The notes under the pieces: generated by a model
Databases searched by the model: none
Seen by the model: only the letters and a program-made list of their open reading frames with translations
Told to the model about the DNA's origin: nothing
NCBI GenBank assembly: GCA_003453735.1
Contig: DMNE01000187.1
Coordinates: 1 to 14,330, forward strand
DNA: 14,330 nt
Direction of reading: 5' to 3'
DNA from: Nitrospiraceae bacterium
GTDB taxonomy: Bacteria; Nitrospirota; Thermodesulfovibrionia; Thermodesulfovibrionales; UBA9159
Translations under genes and position numbers: made by a program
Shown here: positions 7,226 through 12,604 of the stretch, in pieces
Position numbering within the stretch: position 1 is the first letter of the stretch
Layout of the letters: every line of letters begins with the position of its first letter

Positions 7226-7231
7226 ATGCAA
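7203..7231 (-). promoter_or_regulatory. Promoter of hisDC
   Basis: On the minus strand TTGCAT (plus coordinates 7226-7231) is followed after exactly 17 bp by TACAAT (7203-7208). Transcription would begin near 7196, one or two bases before the hisD GTG at 7194, giving an essentially leaderless transcript. The -35 box lies inside the 15-bp palindrome at 7217-7231. Confidence 0.5.
7217..7231. promoter_or_regulatory. 15-bp palindrome, candidate operator shared by hisDC and nfo
   Basis: TTGCATA-A-TATGCAA is a perfect 7-bp inverted repeat around one central base. It covers the hisDC -35 box and a candidate -10 or -35 box of nfo. Symmetry and position fit a dimeric regulator site, but AT-rich palindromes can arise by chance in promoters. 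I cannot name the regulator. Confidence 0.35.
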
Positions 7232-7264
7232 GATTGTTTTAAATTTTGGAGAGGTGAGACAGGC

Positions 7265-8122
7265 ATGCTCGACTTAAAGAGAAGGCTTGGTGTGCACACA
7301 TCCATTGCAGGGGGCGTTCATTTCTCGATGGAAAGGGCAAAAATCCTTGGTTGCAATACGGTACAGATATTTTCCCACAACCCTAGGACATGGACAGTTG
7401 GCAGTATACCCGAAGATTCGGCTTTGTTGTTTAAGAAGCTGAGGAAGTCCTACGATATCGACCCCGTCTTTATCCACTGCTCTTATCTCGTAAACCTCGC
7501 CTCCTCGAGCAGCGATGTCCGGGAGAGATCAATAAAACTGCTGATACAGGAAATGGTCATGGCTGACGTGTTAGATGCCGATTATGTAGTGCTCCATACG
7601 GGAAGCGCTTCACAAGATACCGAAACTGTTGCTCGTGCGAGAGTTATTGCTGCACTGCGGGAGGTTTCGGAGAAAAGATGTGGAAAAGCAAACCTCCTCT
7701 TAGAAAACACCGCGGGTGAAAGAGGTGATATAACATCCCGCATGAAGGACCTGGCAGAGATCATTGATGAGGCTGACAGCCCTTTGATCAGAGGGGTTAC
7801 GATAGACACCTGTCATGCCTTTCAGGCAGGATACGAACTTACAAGCACGGAAGGTTTGACAAGGATGATAGAAGAGATAGAAGCCTCCCTTGGGCTGGAG
7901 AGAATAAAACTCATCCATCTGAATGATTCAAAAAAGTCCTTTCATTCCAAAGTTGACCGGCATGAGCATATAGGGGCGGGTTCGATTGGCAAAAGGGGGT
8001 TGCAGAAATTGATAAACCATCCTCTATTCATGAACATCCCTCTAATCCTTGAGACGCCAAAAAAGAACGATGATGACGATATGCGGAATTTAATGGTGGT
8101 GAGGAAACTCATCAAGCCTTGA
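7265..8122 (+). CDS. nfo: Endonuclease IV (deoxyribonuclease IV)
   Basis: The 285-residue AP endonuclease cuts 5' of abasic sites in DNA and removes 3'-blocking groups in base excision repair. It is a TIM-barrel enzyme with three zinc ions. All nine expected metal ligands are visible: H71 (FIHCSYLVNLAS), H111 (VVLHTGSA), E147 (LLLENTAG), D181 and H184 (IDTCHAFQAGY), H218 (LIHLNDSK), D231 and H233 (DRHEHIGAGSIG), and E263 (LILETPK). The N-terminal GVHTSIAGG is also typical. The open frame extends far upstream over hisD; I chose the ATG at 7265 because the family homology begins there and GGAGAGGTGA (7248-7257) precedes it. AlkD-like glycosylase action elsewhere in the window would create its substrate. 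Confidence 0.96.
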   Translation: MLDLKRRLGVHTSIAGGVHFSMERAKILGCNTVQIFSHNPRTWTVGSIPEDSALLFKKLRKSYDIDPVFIHCSYLVNLASSSSDVRERSIKLLIQEMVMADVLDADYVVLHTGSASQDTETVARARVIAALREVSEKRCGKANLLLENTAGERGDITSRMKDLAEIIDEADSPLIRGVTIDTCHAFQAGYELTSTEGLTRMIEEIEASLGLERIKLIHLNDSKKSFHSKVDRHEHIGAGSIGKRGLQKLINHPLFMNIPLILETPKKNDDDDMRNLMVVRKLIKP

Positions 8123-8177
8123 GCCCCCGCTCTCCAGACAAAGGAAAGCGCTTCATGAAATATACGAGGGGTAAGCG

Positions 8178-8362
8178 CATTGCTCGCGGTCATCGAACGC
8201 AATGAGACAGACGACCTCGGACACTTTTATTCGTTTTCCCCCGCAGGGGCAGGTGCGTTAATCCTTCCGATCGTGGTCCTGCTGGTCCATAATCTTTCAA
8301 AGAAGGGAAGATACCCGGAATACAAGCTTAAGCTGAAAAATACAAACAAGTTCGTTTTCTGA
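8178..8362 (+). pseudogene. Possible small membrane protein or gene remnant
   Basis: A TTG-started frame (8180-8362, 60 residues) has one hydrophobic stretch, GAGALILPIVVLLVHNLSKK (about residues 23-42), followed by a lysine-rich tail. GAGGGG (8165-8170) could serve as ribosome binding site. A separate upstream ATG at 8155 has an AAGGAAAG site and reads 16 codons in another frame; a single-base deletion would join the two into MKY-RGVSALLAVIERN and onward. So this may be a real single-span membrane protein, a frameshifted gene or chance. I recognise no family. It fills most of the 331-bp convergent gap between nfo and the cupin gene. Confidence 0.25.
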
Positions 8363-8453
8363 TGGGATTGCTTCTTTCCCTCAGCAGGGCGAACAAAGGG
8401 CGTGGTCAGTTGTCCTTGTGAGACACATGAGAAACCGAAGCAACCTTCCCGAT

Positions 8454-8768
8454 CTATTCCACAGGCGTCACGACTGCCATGACTACGAGTTTCTCACCCT
8501 TATTTGCCTCAAAACCATGGGGGATCATAGGTTCACAGAGGATGCAGGTCTTTTCGTCCGCCTCTACGCGATCATCTCCGACGGTAAAGGTACCCTTGCC
8601 CTCCACACAATACATGAGCAGCCTAAGGGGAGCCTTATGGGGATCGAGTTTCTGACCAGGGTTCAGGCACATAAGGGCGATGCGCATCTCCGGCTTGTCC
8701 GACAACATCTCCCTCGAAATCCCGTCAGGGTAATATCTTATCAACCTCTTAAGATCAAATACTTCCAT
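8454..8768 (-). CDS. Small single-domain cupin protein
   Basis: The 104-residue protein has a cupin beta-barrel pattern: PGQKLDPHKAP (37-47), LMYCVEGKGTFTVGDD (51-66) and PMIPHGFEAN (80-89). Candidate metal ligands are H44, E56 and H84. The usual HxH of cupin motif 1 is reduced to H-K-A, so the metal site would lack one histidine. Cysteines at 34, 54, 75 and 78 include a CxxC (CILC) next to the barrel motif 2. The start is well supported by AGGAGGT four bases before the ATG. Substrate and role cannot be told from sequence; such stand-alone cupins can be small-molecule sensors or enzymes. It stands alone on the minus strand, convergent with nfo. Confidence 0.85.
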   Translation of the reverse strand: MEVFDLKRLIRYYPDGISREMLSDKPEMRIALMCLNPGQKLDPHKAPLRLLMYCVEGKGTFTVGDDRVEADEKTCILCEPMIPHGFEANKGEKLVVMAVVTPVE

Positions 8769-8812
8769 TGCTACCTCCTGTAAAATTTGTATTTTTGATC
8801 AATCAGAAGCGC

Positions 8813-8926
8813 CTAGCTCCGTCCTGGGCAGAATGTCAAGGTGGAGTTAAGCGCCAGCAGTTTTCTCAGGGCCTGCGATCCTATATAGTGTTTCCGTTCA
8901 ATAACAACCTTCCGGCCATATTCCAT
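8813..8926 (-). CDS. Tiny hypothetical ORF, 37 residues
   Basis: An ATG at 8926 opens a basic 37-codon frame, starting MEYGRKVVIERKHYIGSQAL and ending in TAG at 8813-8815. A TATAAT-like box lies just upstream on the same strand, too close to serve as its own promoter. There is no good ribosome binding site and no recognised family. It could be the end of a degraded gene, since the sequence reads like normal protein. Confidence 0.2.
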   Translation of the reverse strand: MEYGRKVVIERKHYIGSQALRKLLALNSTLTFCPGRS

Positions 8927-8969
8927 AACTTAATTATAGCTCGGATTACAGCCATAGTGATATAGCGAG

Positions 8970-9134
8970 TTATATTGTGTCCAGGAGAAAGTGAATAGCA
9001 ATACCCGCCGCCCCAGAAATGCTCGGGTCGAGCTCTCCTTCAAACCAAGACTTCAGATCCGGCCTAGAAACAATGCACTGTTTTGTACTCGAATCAAACG
9101 TGAGGATATTGAGAACGGGCATGAGGAAAATCAC
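8970..9134 (-). CDS. Tiny hypothetical ORF, about 54 residues
   Basis: A GTG at 9134 (or ATG at 9122) starts a frame with a hydrophobic beginning (VIFLMPVLNIL), then FDSSTKQC, RPDLKSWFEGELDPS and ISGAAGIAIHFLLDTI before TAA. GCAGGGGG upstream could be a ribosome binding site. The frame is open back to about 9175. Composition is protein-like, but I recognise no family, and it may be a remnant. Confidence 0.22.
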   Translation of the reverse strand: MIFLMPVLNILTFDSSTKQCIVSRPDLKSWFEGELDPSISGAAGIAIHFLLDTI

Positions 9135-9357
9135 CAAGATAAAGCCCCCTGCCTTTCTGGCTGTATGCGAGAAGGGTTACCAGCTGTTGATATTTTTATA
9201 ACAAAATATGAGGACGGTCTTCAACCCATCTTCCTGGCTTCTTTAAGTTCATGCATGAATAACTCTCCAAAGCGCAGGTGTTCCTATCCGGTACTAATGA
9301 TGTCCCGTACCAAGGAGTGCTTCCTTGCAATATCCTGAATAGCACACGCATTCATCA

Positions 9358-9387
9358 TTGAAAAAAGAAAGCGAAGTTGTCTATGAT
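9358..9387 (+). promoter_or_regulatory. Promoter of the Nudix-bioA unit
   Basis: TTGAAA (9358-9363) and TATGAT (9382-9387) are 18 bp apart. The predicted start near 9394 lies after the most upstream ATG (9390), which favours the next in-frame ATG at 9435 as the true Nudix start, with a leader of about 41 nt. Confidence 0.45.
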
Positions 9388-9434
9388 TTATGTCAAGGGA
9401 CTCTGCATTAACTGAGCGCCCGAGAATCGTACTT

Positions 9435-10019
9435 ATGGGAAAATACGAAATTATAGAAAGAGAGACCGTCTGGGAAGGCAAGTATCTCATCTGCCGCAAG
9501 ATAACATACCGGGATTCTGCAGGGGTCGTGAGGACCTGGGAGACTGTGGAGAGGGTCAATTGCGAAGGCATTGTCGCCATAGTGCCAATTACTAACGATG
9601 GAGATATAATCCTGATCAGACAGTTCAGACCTACAGTGAACAACTATGTTATAGAGTTTCCTGCAGGCTTAAGTGACAGGGGCGAAAGCCTTATGGCCGC
9701 GGCAAAAAGAGAGTTGCGGGAGGAGACTGGTTATGAAGCAACAGAAATGCTCTTTCTTGCTGCCGGCCCGATCTCAAGCGGTTCATCGTGCGACGGGTTA
9801 ACTGTTTATCTTGGCAAGGGTCTTCATTTTAAGGGGATAGAGGGAAGGGATGAAACAGAAGATATTGAGGTTTTGAAGATACCCATGAAGTGCATACATG
9901 AGGAAATGACGAAGTTTGCAAAAGACGGGAACTGTATCGACCTGAAGATATATGGATTCATAGAGCTAGCAAAAAACCATGTCGGGTTTTGTGAAGATCG
10001 TGAGGACCGCCTTGAATGA
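9435..10019 (+). CDS. Nudix hydrolase, ADP-ribose pyrophosphatase-like
   Basis: The 194-residue protein contains a complete Nudix box G-x5-E-x7-RE-L-x-EE-x-GY, running from G78 through E84 to RELREETGY (92-100), whose glutamates bind Mg2+. It is preceded by the EFPAG motif typical of the ADP-ribose pyrophosphatase/NudF branch, which splits ADP-ribose into AMP and ribose 5-phosphate. The N-terminal GKYEIIERETVWEGKYL and later ETEDIEVLKIP fit that branch. An upstream in-frame ATG at 9390 would add 15 residues, but it has no ribosome binding site, lies upstream of the predicted transcript start and falls outside family similarity. The ribosome binding site at 9435 is also weak. The 3' end overlaps bioA, so the two are probably co-expressed. 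Exact substrate is uncertain. Confidence 0.9.
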   Translation: MGKYEIIERETVWEGKYLICRKITYRDSAGVVRTWETVERVNCEGIVAIVPITNDGDIILIRQFRPTVNNYVIEFPAGLSDRGESLMAAAKRELREETGYEATEMLFLAAGPISSGSSCDGLTVYLGKGLHFKGIEGRDETEDIEVLKIPMKCIHEEMTKFAKDGNCIDLKIYGFIELAKNHVGFCEDREDRLE

Positions 10020-11472
10020 ACAGCACAGGCATCTGGCAGAAATAGACAGGAGATACATTTGGCATCCCTTCACCCAGATGAAGGAATGGCTTGATGAAGA
10101 GCCTATCATCATCTCTGAGGGGAAGGACTGTTTTATCAAGGACGTCTCTGGAAACTGGTATCTTGACGGTGTCTCTTCATTATGGGTGAACATACATGGC
10201 CACAGAAAGAAAGAAATAGACGAGGCGATCAAAGAGCAACTCGATAGCATTGCCCATAGCACGATGCTCGGGCTGAGCAATGTCCCAGCTATAAGGCTGG
10301 CGGAAAAGCTTGTAAATACCGTAAATCACTCGATTGCCGGTTATCAACAGTCACTGTCCTTTGCGAAAGCTGGGCAAGCAGGAATAGATGAGGGATCCGG
10401 GGAGATGAGCAGCGCGGAATGCGATACGCAAGATAACAAACTCGATAAGGTCTTTTATTCTGATAACGGCTCGACCGCCGTTGAAGTTGCACTGAAGATG
10501 GCCTACCAGTATTGGGTGCATAGGGGGGCGAACGGAAAAACCTCCTTCCTCTCATTGCAGAACGCTTACCACGGAGATACTATAGGCGCCATGAGCGCTG
10601 GCGGTATTGATATTTTTCGCAGGGCTTTCGAGCCTCTTTTCTTTGAGACTTACAAGGCTCCCTCACCATACTGCTATCGATGCGAATTCGCTGCCGCCTA
10701 TCCCGACTGCGCCATCAGATGTCTCAAGGCAATGGAAGATGTCCTTGAGCAAAACGCAGAGAAGATCGCCGCAGTCATCATAGAGCCTATTGTTCAGGCT
10801 GCGGGAGGGATGATCGTTGCGCCACAGGGATATCTCACAGGGGTAAGGAAATTATGCACACGGTACGGGGTATTGTTAATAGCAGATGAAGTCGCGACAG
10901 GGTTTGGTCGGACGGGCAGAATGTTTGCCTGCGGGCATGAAGCTGTTATGCCCGATATCATCTGTTTATCAAAAGGCATCACGGGCGGTTATCTGCCCCT
11001 GGCGGCTACGATTGCAACAGATGAGATTTATCAGGCCTTTCTCGGAACATATAAGGATTTGAAAACATTCTTCCATGGGCATTCATATACAGGTAATCCC
11101 CTCGGCTGCGCCGCTGCCCTTGCCTGCCTGGATATTTTCGAGAGGGAGAATACCCTTGAAGCGCTCAGACCAAAGATCGCGATGCTTGAGACCTTTATAA
11201 AAAGGGTGAGAGAGCTTGACCACGTCGGCGATGCACGAATCAAGGGAATGATGGCGGGGATCGAGCTGGTAAAAAATAAGACGACGAAAGAACCCTATCC
11301 GTGGGAGAAGAAGATGGGGTGGCGTGTTGCACGGCTTGCGATGGCGAATGGCGTCTTTATACGACCATTGGGAAATGTGATCGTGATCATGCCGCCTTTA
11401 TCCATAAGCAGTGAGAACCTTGAACAGTTCATAAGCGTGATCAGAGCCGGAATCGTGAGTGCTACAGCCTGA
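9979..11472 (+). CDS. bioA: Adenosylmethionine-8-amino-7-oxononanoate aminotransferase
   Basis: This PLP enzyme makes 7,8-diaminopelargonate (DAPA) in biotin synthesis. Motifs are YIWHPFTQMKEW (26-37), SDNGSTAVEVALKMAYQYW (161-179), YHGDTIGAMSAGGI (197-210), EPIVQAAGGM (269-278), IADEVATGFGRTGRMFACGH (301-320, D303), LSKGITGGYLP (K332 binds PLP) and FFHGHSYTGNPLGCAAAL (364-381). The whole resembles the Bacillus BioA branch, which uses lysine rather than SAM as amino donor; applying that here is inference. At 497 residues it is longer than usual (about 430-460), mainly from a hydrophilic insertion at about 117-153. A Cys pattern YCYRC...DCAIRC (231-248) is present. The first ATG (9979) lacks a ribosome binding site; TTG at 10012 with GTGAGG six bases upstream is a good alternative. 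It overlaps the Nudix gene by 41 or 8 bp. No other bio gene is visible. Confidence 0.93.
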   Translation: MSGFVKIVRTALNEQHRHLAEIDRRYIWHPFTQMKEWLDEEPIIISEGKDCFIKDVSGNWYLDGVSSLWVNIHGHRKKEIDEAIKEQLDSIAHSTMLGLSNVPAIRLAEKLVNTVNHSIAGYQQSLSFAKAGQAGIDEGSGEMSSAECDTQDNKLDKVFYSDNGSTAVEVALKMAYQYWVHRGANGKTSFLSLQNAYHGDTIGAMSAGGIDIFRRAFEPLFFETYKAPSPYCYRCEFAAAYPDCAIRCLKAMEDVLEQNAEKIAAVIIEPIVQAAGGMIVAPQGYLTGVRKLCTRYGVLLIADEVATGFGRTGRMFACGHEAVMPDIICLSKGITGGYLPLAATIATDEIYQAFLGTYKDLKTFFHGHSYTGNPLGCAAALACLDIFERENTLEALRPKIAMLETFIKRVRELDHVGDARIKGMMAGIELVKNKTTKEPYPWEKKMGWRVARLAMANGVFIRPLGNVIVIMPPLSISSENLEQFISVIRAGIVSATA

Positions 11473-11473
11473 A

Positions 11474-11494
11474 GTGGAGTGAAATGACACTCAC
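11474..11494. terminator. Weak hairpin between convergent bioA and HD-GYP genes
   Basis: GTG-g-AGTG and CACT-CAC can pair around AAATGA (11482-11487), a 7-bp stem with one bulged G. It nearly fills the 28-bp gap between the two stop codons and so could act for both strands. It has no T-run and is marginal. Confidence 0.2.
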
Positions 11495-11500
11495 AGATGG

Positions 11501-12604
11501 CTAAATGGACTCAATCCTTTTCAGTGCTGTCAGTGCTGCGACGAAGTTATCAACAAGAAGAGGATTCAGATCTTTGCCGGAAATATCCTTCATAAGTTTT
11601 ATAATAGTCTCCATGCTGACTGCCTTTCGATATGGTCTTTCGGTTCTCAATGCGTCGAAGAAATCAGCCACCGCCAGTATCTGAGACACCAAATGCTGTT
11701 TTTTCCCCCGTTTCCTGGTGTCTGGATAGCCGCTGCCGTCGAACTTCATGTGATGTTCAAAAGCGGCCAGAACAGCCACCTTCGGGGCGTCTTGGAGGGT
11801 GCTGAGATAGGTTGCACCGTACACAGGGTGCCTCTTCATAATTTCCCATTCGTCGTGGGAGAGTCCCGTATTCTTATCAAGTATGTCCTTTGAGACGAAC
11901 ATCTTTCCCACATCATGGAGCAGTCCTGCAATTCCGATCTCATAAAGGATTTCCCCTTTCAGGCCAAGGGCTTCGGCCTGAAAGACACTGAGTACAGAGA
12001 CATTCGAGGCATGCACATAGGTGTATTCGCTGTAAGATTTTACCTGACTCTTGATACGGAGGACTTTAGCTTCTCTTTTGAGGGCCATGATGAAGCCCAG
12101 TACTGCATTTTCGATGCTGACCATATCAAGTTTCTTGAACCGTGAAAACTCCTGATATACTTCTCTTACGGTCGCGACATTCTCTTCCATGAGAGAAGCG
12201 GCGTCATCCCCTGAAGCCCTCAGTTTCACTTGGACAGTGCCAACTCGTATGTGGTCGCTGCTCACACAGGTTTCTTCGATTGCAGCCATGGAGGATATCA
12301 ACCGTAAAAGCTCATCAACAGTTACGCCGTTCGTTATGATGATTTTCTCGATGCCCTTTTTCCTCATCTTCTTTTTAAGGGTATCTATATGCAACCCCTC
12401 TTCGCCCACAGGGCTGTCATTAAAGAGCATATTTCCGCCGAGAAGGGTAATGCTGAAGGCACCGTCGGTAAAAAGCTTGCCTGACAGGTTGAGCACTTTC
12501 TGTGACAGTTCCTTAACGGCAGGGTGGCTCACGGTATACAGGCTGCAGTCAGAGATAGCTGTCACCAGTGTTGCTATGAAATTCGATGGCTTCTCAGAGA
12601 TCAT
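11501..12604 (-). CDS. HD-GYP domain phosphodiesterase
   Basis: The 367-residue protein has an HD-GYP domain at about 180-365, the class that hydrolyses cyclic di-GMP and related dinucleotides. Metal ligands and signatures are present: H198, H230-D231 with K234 (LLHDVGKMFVSKDIL), H259 (RHPVYGATYL), H284-H285 (FEHHMKFDG), the GYP triad at 292-294 and D314 (AVADFFDALR). The pattern is complete, so it should be active. The N-terminal 180 residues are not a receiver, PAS or GAF domain. They begin with a segment containing LYTVSHPAVKELSQ and a turn TLLGGNMLFND, and resemble helical/beta regions found with HD-GYP and HEAT proteins in some delta-proteobacteria and Nitrospirota (recollection, not checked). 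No membrane segment is seen. The ATG overlaps the end of the HEAT gene by 11 bp and has an AAGGGGA site, so the pair is translationally coupled. Confidence 0.92.
   Translation of the reverse strand: MISEKPSNFIATLVTAISDCSLYTVSHPAVKELSQKVLNLSGKLFTDGAFSITLLGGNMLFNDSPVGEEGLHIDTLKKKMRKKGIEKIIITNGVTVDELLRLISSMAAIEETCVSSDHIRVGTVQVKLRASGDDAASLMEENVATVREVYQEFSRFKKLDMVSIENAVLGFIMALKREAKVLRIKSQVKSYSEYTYVHASNVSVLSVFQAEALGLKGEILYEIGIAGLLHDVGKMFVSKDILDKNTGLSHDEWEIMKRHPVYGATYLSTLQDAPKVAVLAAFEHHMKFDGSGYPDTRKRGKKQHLVSQILAVADFFDALRTERPYRKAVSMETIIKLMKDISGKDLNPLLVDNFVAALTALKRIESI

Larger units (their letters stand above)
8769..9434. other. Long gap with little coding signal
   Basis: About 665 bp separate the cupin start from the Nudix start. 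Plus-strand frames here have poor composition and no family motif. The minus strand holds two tiny frames (8813-8926 and 8970-9134) listed separately. I see no tRNA, no long inverted repeat and no known riboswitch. It may be a decayed gene or an untranslated regulatory region. Confidence 0.4.

Noticed and set aside
6779..7264. Long upstream extension of the nfo frame
   Set aside because: It overlaps the well-supported hisD gene on the other strand. Endonuclease IV homology and the ribosome binding site both point to the ATG at 7265.
8796..8808. FNR/CRP-like site near TTGATCAATCA upstream of the cupin gene
   Set aside because: The half-sites are 2 bp apart instead of the 4 bp of an FNR site, so the match is superficial.
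8991..9338. 115-residue plus-strand frame before the Nudix gene
   Set aside because: Basic, Cys/Arg/Pro-scattered composition typical of antisense translation, and no ribosome binding site.
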